A DNA stretch of 48,215 bases from the NCBI GenBank assembly GCA_001780285.1, contig MFGN01000012.1, forward strand, positions 1 through 48,215, written 5' to 3'. Position numbers and translations under genes: made by a program. Of the stretch, positions 25,349 through 33,796 are shown piece after piece (position 1 is the stretch's first letter; the number at the start of each line of letters is the position of its first letter). Under the pieces are notes generated by a model. It was not told the origin of the DNA. It searched no databases and saw only the letters and a program-made list of their open reading frames with translations. This stretch comes from Candidatus Falkowbacteria bacterium RIFOXYD12_FULL_34_57 (GTDB taxonomy: Bacteria; Patescibacteriota; Patescibacteriia; Patescibacteriales; UBA12075).

Positions 25349-25702
25349 TTATTTGATTTTTATAGCTTCTATTGCTTTCCAGAGCATTGCTCCTATTTCT
25401 TTTGATAGTTTAGACGCTTTTTGATATTCTTTTTTTGTAATTAAATTTTCAATTAATGAAAAATGGACTAAATATTTTGATTCCTGTAATGAGCCATAGG
25501 ATGTTTCCCAAAAGTTTTTCTTTACAGCACTTCTTTTCCTGGCAAAACCTTCTATATAATTTAAAATAATTGACAAAGAAGATCTTCTTAGCTGAGAAGT
25601 GATTCCATAAATTTCCTCTTTTGGGAATTTTTTAGTTATTTTATAGATATAATGAGCATATTCATCCATTAGTTGTTTTAATTTATTATGATAATCATTC
25701 AT
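25349..25702 (-). CDS. Four-helix-bundle (S23 / 23S rRNA intervening-sequence type) protein
   Basis: A 117-residue helical protein. The signature QLRRSSLSIILNYIEGFARKR (near 37-57) and the later QESKYLVHFSLIENLI match the S23/IVS four-helix-bundle family, whose members form small pentameric bundles and relate to the Avd accessory protein of diversity-generating retroelements. It is not inside an rRNA gene and no reverse transcriptase is nearby. The cellular role is unknown; a nucleic-acid-binding role is often suggested for the family. Repeat-word spacers flank it on both sides (25256-25345 and 25703-25826). Confidence 0.85.
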   Translation of the reverse strand: MNDYHNKLKQLMDEYAHYIYKITKKFPKEEIYGITSQLRRSSLSIILNYIEGFARKRSAVKKNFWETSYGSLQESKYLVHFSLIENLITKKEYQKASKLSKEIGAMLWKAIEAIKIK

Positions 25703-25840
25703 ATATTTATTTGATTATGTGATAAAATGATTAAATGTTTATGTGTTACTGTGTTTGAGTGCGTGTATGATTCTATGATTGCATGCTTGAGTGATAATGT
25801 GCTTGATTGACGATGTGTTTGAGTGATTATATGTTTGAGT
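25703..25840. repeat. Degenerate GTTTGAGTG-word spacer that runs into a coding end
   Basis: Repeated words such as TGTTTGAGTG and TGATTRTRTG fill the spacer upstream of the S23 gene. The array continues into the 3' end of the next minus-strand methyltransferase, whose last residues HSNI and stop codon are read from it. No promoter is evident. Confidence 0.45.
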
Positions 25841-26591
25841 GTTTTTTTGCCTTGATAAAAGATAACGCATACCAATAATCACGCATCATATCCGTCTTGG
25901 ACGCTTCTTCTTCTGATGCCTCCAGCCAGAGTCCGTATTTTTTATAGAATTTTAAGAATTTTTGCTCCAGTATTTCATATCCTTCGTATAATTTTTTTAT
26001 TCTTTCTTTATTGTATAGTTTGTTAATGGGCAGCACATCTTTCGCGCCATAGGGGATAGTAAGCAGTAATGTGCCGCCAGGCTTTAGTATTCGGCGCATT
26101 TCCTGCATGGCCTTTTTGTCTCCTTCCGGGTCTTCGCCACTATTGTATCTTCCACCTACGCCGATATGTTCTAAAACCGATATGCAGGTTATGCAGTCAA
26201 AATAATTATTTTCATAATCTGTTTGGCGGATATCGCCGTATTTGAATTTGATATTTTTGTTATTTGGGTTTTGTGGATTTAAATTGATGCCGTGTATCTC
26301 TATTTTTTTCGGTAAAATATTGGAAAATAAATCACAGGAAGTGGAGCCGACATCCAATAGGCGCCCCCCTGTTATGTCTATATTTTTTATAATCCACGGG
26401 TATTCCAGGCTGCGGTCGGAACAGGGCATCGTGCGCGCTTTTAGCTTGTTGACCAGCAGGCAATCCTTGAATTTCCGGCATTCGTTTTTTAAAAGAATAT
26501 TGTTTATAGATTTAAGAAAAATAATAACCCGGTCATTTAAACCGTTCATTTTTCGGAGTATTTTTATTGTGAATGATATTATTTTAGACAT
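25827..26591 (-). CDS. Class I SAM-dependent methyltransferase
   Basis: A 254-residue methyltransferase. The core reads GGRLLDVGSTSCDLFSNIL (motif I, near 75-93), HGINLNPQNP, FKYGDIRQTDYENNYFD, CISVLEHIGVGGRYN and MRRILKPGGTLLLTIPYG. The VLEHIG-GxYG-DP-G-KKA arrangement resembles the DUF268-type protein encoded at 35643-36434, suggesting a shared subfamily. It probably methylates a sugar or lipid-linked intermediate. Its final HSNI residues are encoded by repeat sequence, so the natural C terminus may once have been different. Confidence 0.85.
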   Translation of the reverse strand: MSKIISFTIKILRKMNGLNDRVIIFLKSINNILLKNECRKFKDCLLVNKLKARTMPCSDRSLEYPWIIKNIDITGGRLLDVGSTSCDLFSNILPKKIEIHGINLNPQNPNNKNIKFKYGDIRQTDYENNYFDCITCISVLEHIGVGGRYNSGEDPEGDKKAMQEMRRILKPGGTLLLTIPYGAKDVLPINKLYNKERIKKLYEGYEILEQKFLKFYKKYGLWLEASEEEASKTDMMRDYWYALSFIKAKKHSNI

Positions 26592-26621
26592 ATAATCTTA
26601 TGTTTTAATTGTTATATTGCT

Positions 26622-27545
26622 TCATTTTTTGTTTGAAATTTTTAGTGTCGCCACATGCATTTTTACTCCCTGTTCAATGTTGATTCGCGGCTGCCAGTTC
26701 AATAATTTTTTAGCCTTTTCTATATTTAAAATATTATATTTTACATCAAAATTTCTTGTCCCCCTATAATTAACAGTAATGTTTTTTCCGGTAGTTTTTT
26801 TTATAATCTTTATTAGTTCATTAATAGATGTGCCGATACCCGTGCCGGCATTAAAAATTTCATTATTGACTTCGTTTTCAATAATTTTGATAATTAAGCC
26901 GGTTAAATCATTAATATGGATATAATCTCTGACTATTTTTCCATCTCCCCATATTTCCAACGGCTCATTATTAGTAATTTTTTTTAAGAATATATCTATT
27001 ATTCCTTGATTTTTGTGATTGTCTATGGTGCGTCCATATGGATTGCCGGGTCTCAGTATTATATAATTTAATCCATGGACATGACTAAATACTTGTAAAT
27101 ATTTTTCTACCGCAAGTTTCATAGCGCCATGAGCGTTAAATGGATTTTGTGCATCAGTTTCTTTTATCGCCCTTTTTCCGTAATTGCCATAAACGGTTCC
27201 GCCGGAAGAAAAATAAATTACCTTTTTAACTTGTTTTTCTACGCAGGCCTGAAATAGTTTAATGCTGCCTATTAGATTTTCCTGAATATCTTTTTCTTTG
27301 TCGGTTTCTGAAAGCGCGGGGACGCTAGAGCAGGCCATATGAATGACAGTATCGTCTTTTTGGAGAGTATTGTTTAAAATTTTGGTATCAAAAAAATCAC
27401 CAACCACAGTCTTGGTTGATTGATTTTTAGATTTGTGTTTATCTATGGATAGTAAATTTTTATAATTTTTGGCGGTTAAATTTTTTATTAAGTGTGATCC
27501 AATAAAACCTTTTCCGCCGGTAATTATTATTCTATTTTTTTTCAT
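26622..27545 (-). CDS. Extended SDR (UDP-hexose 4-epimerase-like) with His in place of the catalytic Tyr
   Basis: About 307 residues from the ATG at 27545 (MKKNRIIITGGKGFIGSHL). The NAD motif GGKGFIG, the strand YFSSGGTVYGNYG, LRPGNPYGR and DGKIVRDYIHINDLT are typical of GalE/WbpP-like nucleotide-sugar epimerases. However, the YXXXK motif reads HGAMK (His139, Lys143), so the usual proton-shuttling Tyr is replaced by His through what would be a single T-to-C change in its codon. It may be catalytically altered, inactive, or use another residue. An in-frame ATG at 27596 would overlap the upstream gene. Substrate unknown. Confidence 0.8.
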   Translation of the reverse strand: MKKNRIIITGGKGFIGSHLIKNLTAKNYKNLLSIDKHKSKNQSTKTVVGDFFDTKILNNTLQKDDTVIHMACSSVPALSETDKEKDIQENLIGSIKLFQACVEKQVKKVIYFSSGGTVYGNYGKRAIKETDAQNPFNAHGAMKLAVEKYLQVFSHVHGLNYIILRPGNPYGRTIDNHKNQGIIDIFLKKITNNEPLEIWGDGKIVRDYIHINDLTGLIIKIIENEVNNEIFNAGTGIGTSINELIKIIKKTTGKNITVNYRGTRNFDVKYNILNIEKAKKLLNWQPRINIEQGVKMHVATLKISNKK

Positions 27546-27576
27546 TTTTTTGTTTAATAATAGTCTAATATTATCA

Positions 27577-28488
27577 TTATTTAAACAATTTGGCAATTTG
27601 ATGTTTTATTATAGTCTTGATTTGTGGTTTTGAACTGAAGCCAAATTTAAAATTCTGGTCCACTTTTTTTACATTATTTATTGCTTTTTTTAATTCTTTG
27701 TAGTACCGTTTATAAATTATATTGTTTCTATTGGTATATATTTTTAATTTTGGAAAAATTTGCAAATTATGAAAATGGAATAATATTAGCGGTGTTTCGT
27801 TTATAAAAATTTTGTTATTATTTTCTTTTATAGCAGATTCAACTAGTCTCCATGGACCAATATTTACTCCTGGATGTTTTATGTTGTGTATTTTTTTAAA
27901 TAACCTTTGCCAATGATTCAGATACATTTGATCACCCAGTTTTCCGTTTTCCAGACGATGATAGCACCACTCTAAACACTTTTCCCTCCACCAAAGCAAA
28001 CATTTTTTAGATATCTTATCATTTTTAAAAAAAATAAATCCGGCATTATACTTACCGCGTTTTTTTTCTAGTTCTTTCCCACCTTTTATAAAATAATGGG
28101 GAGTAAGAATGATGGAATTATTTTTTAACTCTTCGTAAATTGGGGCAGGGGATGAAAAGAAAAACAGATCAGCGTCCAGATATATTAATGTTTCTGTGTT
28201 GGGATATTTTTCAAAAATATAAAGCACCAGGTAGGGCTTAGTTGTCCACGAATATTCCCCGGCATTTCTAATCTGTTTGACAGACAGTAATTTTTCATCT
28301 TCCATTCTTTTTAGGGGGATTAATTCTACATTAACCAAGCTCATTTCTTGTAGAATATTAAAACTAGCATCATCCATGCACAAAATCCACAATCTAAAAT
28401 CAGAACAATTGTCTCTAATTGAATAATATAAAGCCAATCCTTTGTATAGATAATTTTTATCAAAAAGTGTGCAAAAATTGTAGGTCAT
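27577..28488 (-). CDS. GT8-like glycosyltransferase
   Basis: A 303-residue GT-A-type protein. The opening NFCTLFDKNYLYKGLALYYSI resembles GT8 enzymes, in which an N-terminal strand binds the nucleotide. The metal site is ETLIYLDADLFFFSSP (DAD near 103-105), followed by YNAGFIFFKND and DQMYLNHWQ, all typical of GT8/glycogenin-like folds. It would use a UDP-sugar donor in the cytoplasm. Its upstream spacer (28489-28681) holds a palindromic repeat element, so it may start a separate transcription or translation unit. Confidence 0.8.
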   Translation of the reverse strand: MTYNFCTLFDKNYLYKGLALYYSIRDNCSDFRLWILCMDDASFNILQEMSLVNVELIPLKRMEDEKLLSVKQIRNAGEYSWTTKPYLVLYIFEKYPNTETLIYLDADLFFFSSPAPIYEELKNNSIILTPHYFIKGGKELEKKRGKYNAGFIFFKNDKISKKCLLWWREKCLEWCYHRLENGKLGDQMYLNHWQRLFKKIHNIKHPGVNIGPWRLVESAIKENNNKIFINETPLILFHFHNLQIFPKLKIYTNRNNIIYKRYYKELKKAINNVKKVDQNFKFGFSSKPQIKTIIKHQIAKLFK

Positions 28489-28522
28489 AAAGCGGTTTTA
28501 ATAAGTTTATGTATTAAGAGTG

Positions 28523-28670
28523 TGTCATTCTGAACTTTCCTCCCGAGATGGACAGGGATTCAGAATCCATGATGTGTAAATGTGTCTTACTTGGTGGATT
28601 CCGGATATTTTTACTTCACCCTCCTCCCGAGGCGGACACAGCGTTACGTAAAAATTCCAGGATGACAGAG
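28523..28670 (+). repeat. Palindromic intergenic element, copy 3
   Basis: The element is bounded by TGTCATTC (28523-28530) and GGATGACA (28660-28667), a 6-bp terminal inverted repeat (TGTCAT/ATGACA). Inside are GATTCAGAATCCAT, GGATTCCGGATA and two CTCCCGAG cores; the second shares CCCGAGGCGGA (28626-28636) with the coding palindrome at 737-747. It fills the 193-base gap between the GT8-like and FkbM genes. A 69-codon reading frame here is repeat-derived and is not called. Confidence 0.65.
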
Positions 28671-28681
28671 GGGTGGGAGTT

Positions 28682-29491
28682 TTATTTTCGATAAGCAAAT
28701 ATATTAAGCTGTATATCCATTGATAATTCAACAACTCTTTTGTAAAGCGGGTTGTGAAGCGGAGTTCCGCTTGGACCTATATAATACCTGAATCCTGCTT
28801 TTTTTATAATATTTAAAACTTCATCAAGTTTTTGTTCTTTCTTATAAAAAGAATGATATTCAATAAATAAATTTTTTACATTTTTTAAATATTCTTGAGA
28901 ATCTAGTAAAACCTCATATTCACTGCCTTCTATGTCAATCTTAAGCATGTCTATTGGTTGTTGTAGATAATTTATCAATCTTGTGGTTTTGATTTTTGTA
29001 ATATTATTTTCATCATCCTTCTGAGCGATTCTACCGCCATCAGCTCCTTCTTGAAAAAAATTAATTTCACACTCTTTATTAGAAATTCCCCTTTTAATAG
29101 TTTGTATATTTTTAAAATCAAATGATTGAATATTATTATTTAATATATTGTATATTTTTTCATCAGGTTCAAAGGCGATAATTTTAGAATTCGGATATTG
29201 TTGCTTAAAATAAATTACACTTAGTCCAATATTTGCTCCGCAGTCTATGATCAGGGGTATCTCTGCATTTGTTTTAAATTTATATATTTCATGTTGAAAA
29301 ATTTCTCGGTAGGTTGCCAAAAAAGATTTGGAATCAAGTACGGTTATATTTTTGTTTAATATTTTAGTATTAAATTTTTTGTATCTTTTTATTTTAGTTA
29401 TTCTAAATAATTCATAATAAATATAAGCGTTTCGAGGATTATTAAGAACATTAAAAACCAATTTTAATATTTGAATTATTTTATATTTCAT
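28682..29491 (-). CDS. FkbM-family methyltransferase
   Basis: A 269-residue SAM-dependent methyltransferase. LIIDCGANIGLSVIYFKQQ (motif I, near 80-98), IIAFEPDEKIYNILNNN and DMLKIDIEGSEYEVLLDSQ are the diagnostic FkbM segments. FkbM enzymes O-methylate hydroxyls, frequently on sugars of surface polysaccharides. The gene starts 4 nt after the radical SAM gene at 29496-31046, the same gene pair and order seen at 38702-41139. Its downstream side abuts a palindromic element, with the stop codon 12 bases from the element edge. Confidence 0.88.
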   Translation of the reverse strand: MKYKIIQILKLVFNVLNNPRNAYIYYELFRITKIKRYKKFNTKILNKNITVLDSKSFLATYREIFQHEIYKFKTNAEIPLIIDCGANIGLSVIYFKQQYPNSKIIAFEPDEKIYNILNNNIQSFDFKNIQTIKRGISNKECEINFFQEGADGGRIAQKDDENNITKIKTTRLINYLQQPIDMLKIDIEGSEYEVLLDSQEYLKNVKNLFIEYHSFYKKEQKLDEVLNIIKKAGFRYYIGPSGTPLHNPLYKRVVELSMDIQLNIFAYRK

Positions 29492-29495
29492 ATGT

Positions 29496-31046
29496 TTATA
29501 ATACTCCCAAAAAATAAAGACGGAAAAAATCTAAGGCGATTTGTGTGTGGTCGTGAATTTTGTTGATAGTTTTTATTAATAGTTTAGTGATAATATTTTG
29601 AGGTAGTTTTTGTATGTATTTATTTAATTTTTCATTTGCCCTGAATAATCTCATCCTTAATCTTTCAATAATCCAAACTTTTTTACCAATTAATCTATTT
29701 TTTTCTTTTCGATAAGCTTTGTTTAATTTTTTTATCCAATCATTAATTTCCTGATCGGTCATTTTTGATAAATTTACAACCAAATTCAGCTTTCTATTGC
29801 CGTAATTAAATTTGTTATAAAAGTCCATATGTTCTTTCAGTAGACCCTTTTCCATGGCAATATCATATAATGCTGTTCCGGGAAACGGGGTAGTAATGGT
29901 AAAAGACCAATTTATATGTTTATTTTCCCGTAGGGTCTCCAGCATTAGGTTCATAGATTTTTGTACATCTTCATTTGTTTCGTTTAGTTGTCCGACTTGT
30001 ATACATACAAAGGGAAAAATACCGAATTTTTTTAATCTTTTAAAACCTTCTCGTATTTGTTCGACTTTTAATTTTTTATTAATAGTGTCTAATATTTTTT
30101 GCGATCCGGATTCTACCCCCAATCCCATATTTCTGAGCCCGGCTTTTTTTAGTGCCAATAATAGGTTGTCATCAAACCTGCTGACAACATCAAAGTGGCA
30201 TGTTAGCGCAAACTCTATTTTTTTCGGTAAGGTTTTTATTCCTTCTACTAGCTCCCTTGCCCTGACCGGAGAGCCGACAACCAAATCATCTCCAAAGTTG
30301 AGCATATTAACATCATATTTTTCTATGGCCATTTTGGCGTCGTTCATCATATCTGATATGGATCTATATCTGGGCATACTGTGATGGTAACAAAAATTAC
30401 AATTAAAAGGACAACCTCTACCCCCATGAATATCTATTATTTTGTCATTATATCGCCAGTGTGGTTGGGGTTGAAAAATATAGTAGCGTCCCACATTTAG
30501 CCATTTTTCAGCCGGAAATAATTCATAGGGAACACGGGGTAGTTTGCTCATGTCTTGAATGAATGGACCCGAACCGGTATTTATTATTTTGCCACTATTG
30601 TTTATTATTAATCCTTTTATATCCTTGGTATCTTCTTCGTTGCGAAGAGCGGTTACGAGATTATGTAATATTATTTCACCCTCCCCAATAACACCATAAT
30701 CAGCACCGGTGATTTGAGTTACAAATTCCGGCAGGGGGGTAACCATTTGGCCGCCAATAACAAGCGGAAATTGGCATTTTTTTTCTTTAAATATTTTAAT
30801 AATATCTCCCACGGGATAAATATCCGGATAAAGAGTTCCTAGGCCAACCAACAAGGGATTTAAGTTTATTACTTCATCAACAAATTTTTCATAATCATTT
30901 GGATTTTCCGGACGGAATAATATTTTTACATCCTCACCTTTTTCCATAAGGTAACCGGCTAAATAGGCATAGCCAAAAGGAAAAGTAAAGGCTATTGGTT
31001 TAGAGATTAAAATTATTGGCCCTTTTAAATTTTTGCTTTTTGTCAT
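29496..31046 (-). CDS. Cobalamin-binding-type radical SAM protein (paralogue of 39616-41139)
   Basis: A 516-residue protein. The N-terminal B12-binding-like half has FPFGYAYLAGYLMEKGEDVKI, LVGLGTLYPDI, LVIGGQMVTPLPE and GADYGVIGEGE. The radical SAM half has HGGRGCPFNCNFCYHHS with Cys212, Cys216 and Cys219, then NFGDDLVVGSP, MGLGVESGSQKIL and ITTPFPGTALYD. A long basic C-terminal region (about 420-516) is shared with the paralogue. Many blocks are identical between the two, such as GEDVKILFRPE and GADxGVIGEGEIIL, so they arose by duplication. Its ATG overlaps the upstream glycosyltransferase by 4 nt, and an FkbM gene follows after 4 nt. The reaction is unknown. Confidence 0.9.
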   Translation of the reverse strand: MTKSKNLKGPIILISKPIAFTFPFGYAYLAGYLMEKGEDVKILFRPENPNDYEKFVDEVINLNPLLVGLGTLYPDIYPVGDIIKIFKEKKCQFPLVIGGQMVTPLPEFVTQITGADYGVIGEGEIILHNLVTALRNEEDTKDIKGLIINNSGKIINTGSGPFIQDMSKLPRVPYELFPAEKWLNVGRYYIFQPQPHWRYNDKIIDIHGGRGCPFNCNFCYHHSMPRYRSISDMMNDAKMAIEKYDVNMLNFGDDLVVGSPVRARELVEGIKTLPKKIEFALTCHFDVVSRFDDNLLLALKKAGLRNMGLGVESGSQKILDTINKKLKVEQIREGFKRLKKFGIFPFVCIQVGQLNETNEDVQKSMNLMLETLRENKHINWSFTITTPFPGTALYDIAMEKGLLKEHMDFYNKFNYGNRKLNLVVNLSKMTDQEINDWIKKLNKAYRKEKNRLIGKKVWIIERLRMRLFRANEKLNKYIQKLPQNIITKLLIKTINKIHDHTQIALDFFRLYFLGVL

Positions 31047-31948
31047 AAATTTTTCAATATTTTTTTTATATAAACTTTAATTTTTTCTGAAAATTTAAGA
31101 CTAGATTTATTGTAAAAATTTTTAGCTATTTTACGAGCATTTAAGTTTTCTTTTAATTCTGTTTTTTTTACGATTATTTTTTTGTTATAAAAATTGTTTA
31201 TAATATTATTGCTATTTTTGCAATTTTCCCCGCTTCCATCAAAACCAATATTTCGTATTAAAGATTTATTGGGGTGCAGACATAGTCCATTAGATAACAA
31301 TATGTTGGCATACCACTTAATGGCCCATGTTTTGTTGTTTTTATTGATATTGTCAATTAGTTGTTGTTCAAGGTTTGGTTTGCTACCATCTATATTAAAT
31401 TTTTTGATTAATTTTTTTTCTTTTATTTTTTGATACAATGTTTCTGCATTATTATTAAAATATTTCCAAGCGTGTTTCCATGTTGCCCAACCCCAACAAG
31501 ATGCCTGATTAAAAAAAAATGTTTCTGGTAGATTGTTTTTAACTGGAAAGAAATATCCGGCAATATGCATGACTCGCAGTTCATTTTTATATATTTCTAA
31601 CGCATCATTCATGTATTCTAGGAAATAAGGAAAAGTGACTATATCATCTTCAAGTACTATTATTTTATCATATTTATTTATAATTTTGGTAACACCGTTA
31701 ACAATAGAATCAGCAAGACCCTGGTTCTTTTCTTTTTCGTCAATAATTATATTTTTAAAACCGGTAATGCTTTTTATATAGTTTCTGACTTCTTTTACTT
31801 TTTTTTCATCTTCTTTTTTGCGTGGACCATCAGAAAAAATAAAAAGATTACTGTCTTGTGATAGTTTATTATTTTGTAGAGCTGCAACTGTTTGTTTTGT
31901 GTGCTTCGGTCGATTGTATACAAATAGTGCTATGGGTGCTATATTCAT
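31043..31948 (-). CDS. GT-A glycosyltransferase (GT2/GnT-I-like)
   Basis: About 301 residues. MNIAPIALFVYNRPKHTKQTV is the first GT-A strand, DEKEKNQGLADSIVNG aligns with the donor-side loop and KIIVLEDDIVTFPYFLEYM contains the EDD metal site (near 101-103). CWGWATWKHAWKYF matches the acceptor-side Trp-rich block common in this family of capsule glycosyltransferases. The ATG at 31948 overlaps the asparagine-synthase stop by 4 nt, and an upstream ATG at 32005 would lie inside that gene. Its 3' end overlaps the radical SAM gene by 4 nt. Confidence 0.82.
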   Translation of the reverse strand: MNIAPIALFVYNRPKHTKQTVAALQNNKLSQDSNLFIFSDGPRKKEDEKKVKEVRNYIKSITGFKNIIIDEKEKNQGLADSIVNGVTKIINKYDKIIVLEDDIVTFPYFLEYMNDALEIYKNELRVMHIAGYFFPVKNNLPETFFFNQASCWGWATWKHAWKYFNNNAETLYQKIKEKKLIKKFNIDGSKPNLEQQLIDNINKNNKTWAIKWYANILLSNGLCLHPNKSLIRNIGFDGSGENCKNSNNIINNFYNKKIIVKKTELKENLNARKIAKNFYNKSSLKFSEKIKVYIKKILKNL

Positions 31949-33786
31949 GATTTTATTTTTTTTAAAAATGATTGTTCCCACAAGTATGGGGCTAATGATC
32001 TCCATGCGCCTGTACCCATGGTAAATGTTGCTTTGGGGTTTTCTATGACATTTTTTATTTTTTTAGCGGTATTTTCAGGGTTAATAAAAACAGATTCTTG
32101 AAAATTTCTTGAATTTATAATATCCAAAAAATAAGTTTTAAGTGGTCCTCGCATCCAATCAACAATAGGAGTATTAAATCCTATTTTTGTTTTTCTGTAG
32201 GTAATTTTCTTGGGCATATATTTTGACAAGGAGTCTCTAATGATTGCCTTAGTATAGCCGTTTTTTAGTTTGGATTGCCATGGTAGTGAAAAAGCAAAAG
32301 AAACAATACGATAATCCATGAAGGGCATTCTTATTTCTACGCCACTTGTCATGCTATAGCGATCATAGTTTCTAAGTAATGTCGGTAAAACGGTTTCGTG
32401 CGCAGAAATATATAATAATTTATTAAAATAATTTAATTCATTCCAATTCTTGTGGGCACTATCGCCACACACCAACCTTAATGATTTTTTGTTTAATAAT
32501 TTTTTTATTAAAAATTTAAGCAAGTAAATATTTTTTGGCGGAAGCATGTTAAATTGAGAGGAGTTTTTTATATCTCTCATATCATAAAAAGTGTTTAATA
32601 TTTTATAAGATTGATATAAATTCCAACTCGTATAATTTAACATTTTGACAACATCAAATTCATAGCCCCCAAATAGTTCATCGGCACCATGTCCGTCTAA
32701 TGTAACAACGATACCCATTTTTCGCATAGCCTGATAAGTTGCAATGAACGGAATGGGACTTGTGTTGTAATTTTCTTCAAATAGATATAAGTAATGTTCT
32801 ATGTTATTGATATACTTTATTGGGTCAATATTTATAATATTTGGTTTTATATTAATATTTTTGGTAACCAGTTTTGCATAATAAGATTCATCCAGTGGGG
32901 TGTTTGGGAAAGATGCTACAAATGCATTTTGCCAATTTTTATTTACTCTTTGTTCGTTGTATTTGCTTATTTCAGAAATTACAGAAATAACAGAACTAGA
33001 ATCTAGTCCGCCACTTAGAGCCGTACCAATGGGCACATCTGAACGCATTCTGATTTTGCAAGCATCAAAGAACAATTCTCTAAACATTTCGATTTGATCG
33101 GTGTATTTTCGCGGCACATCGATTAGGTGGTCAAGGGTATTCCAATATCTTGTTATTTTTAATTTTCCATTTTTGAAAAATCCAAAATGGCCAGCCGGGA
33201 ATCTTTTAATATCTTTAATTAAGCACTCTGGGGTGTGTTCGTAGTTAAATACTTTACCTTTTATTAATTCATAATTTACCTCAATTATTGGGAGTAGGGG
33301 GGTGATAGCCTTCATTTCAGAGGCAAAAGTTAGATCCTGATTCTGTTGATTATAGAATAGTGGTTTTTTTCCAAATCGATCGCGACTCAAGAACAATTCT
33401 TTGTTTTTATTGTCCCAAATACCAATGGCCCACATGCCGTTAAATTTATCCAAACACTTTTCTCTCCACTCCATAAAAGATGCAAGTATTATCTCGGTAT
33501 CGCTTTCACTTTTAAATTTGTAGCCCCTAGATATTAATTCCTTCTTTATTTCTAGAAAATTATATATTTCACCGTTAAAAGTAATAAAATATCGGTTATC
33601 GGCATAAGACATGGGCTGTTTGCCCAACACTGATAAATCCAGAATAGATAATCGTCTGTGCCCAAAACAAAAATCATTAGTGTGGTGCAAGCCAAAACCA
33701 TCCGGACCTCTATGTTTTAAGGTATTTGTACATTTGAGCGCTAAATTTTTATCAATATGTCCAATGTGACCAAATATTCCGCACAT
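31945..33786 (-). CDS. asnB: Glutamine-hydrolysing asparagine synthase family protein
   Basis: A 613-residue full-length class II amidotransferase. The mature N-terminal nucleophile is Cys2 (MCGIFGHIG), followed by LKHRGPDGFG, HRRLSILDLS and FNGEIYNF in the glutaminase domain. The synthetase domain has the ATP pyrophosphatase P-loop ALSGGLDSSSV (SGGLDSS near 258-264), LDGHGADELFGGYEF and GVEIRMPFMDYRIV. It adenylates a carboxyl group and adds ammonia from glutamine. In glycan loci AsnB homologues commonly amidate uronic acids rather than aspartate; the nearby UDP-glucuronate 4-epimerase fits that, but free asparagine synthesis cannot be excluded. It overlaps the next GT by 4 nt. Confidence 0.93.
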   Translation of the reverse strand: MCGIFGHIGHIDKNLALKCTNTLKHRGPDGFGLHHTNDFCFGHRRLSILDLSVLGKQPMSYADNRYFITFNGEIYNFLEIKKELISRGYKFKSESDTEIILASFMEWREKCLDKFNGMWAIGIWDNKNKELFLSRDRFGKKPLFYNQQNQDLTFASEMKAITPLLPIIEVNYELIKGKVFNYEHTPECLIKDIKRFPAGHFGFFKNGKLKITRYWNTLDHLIDVPRKYTDQIEMFRELFFDACKIRMRSDVPIGTALSGGLDSSSVISVISEISKYNEQRVNKNWQNAFVASFPNTPLDESYYAKLVTKNINIKPNIINIDPIKYINNIEHYLYLFEENYNTSPIPFIATYQAMRKMGIVVTLDGHGADELFGGYEFDVVKMLNYTSWNLYQSYKILNTFYDMRDIKNSSQFNMLPPKNIYLLKFLIKKLLNKKSLRLVCGDSAHKNWNELNYFNKLLYISAHETVLPTLLRNYDRYSMTSGVEIRMPFMDYRIVSFAFSLPWQSKLKNGYTKAIIRDSLSKYMPKKITYRKTKIGFNTPIVDWMRGPLKTYFLDIINSRNFQESVFINPENTAKKIKNVIENPKATFTMGTGAWRSLAPYLWEQSFLKKIKS

Positions 33787-33796
33787 ATTTTTAATT

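Noticed and set aside
25349-25702. S23 gene as the Avd protein of a diversity-generating retroelement
   Set aside because: No reverse transcriptase and no template/variable repeat pair was seen anywhere in the window.
28525-28734. 69-codon minus-strand reading frame
   Set aside because: It lies almost wholly inside the palindromic intergenic element and overlaps the FkbM gene end; its residues look repeat-derived.
29854-30384. 176-codon plus-strand frame opposite a radical SAM gene
   Set aside because: It is a shadow of the conserved radical SAM sequence; Ser/Phe-rich composition is typical of antisense frames in A/T-rich genes.
31945-31948. TGA read as glycine (alternative code)
   Set aside because: TGA ends several genes in ATGA overlaps (asnB, FemAB-like, FrhB-like, GT2), and reading frames stay consistent with the standard bacterial code.
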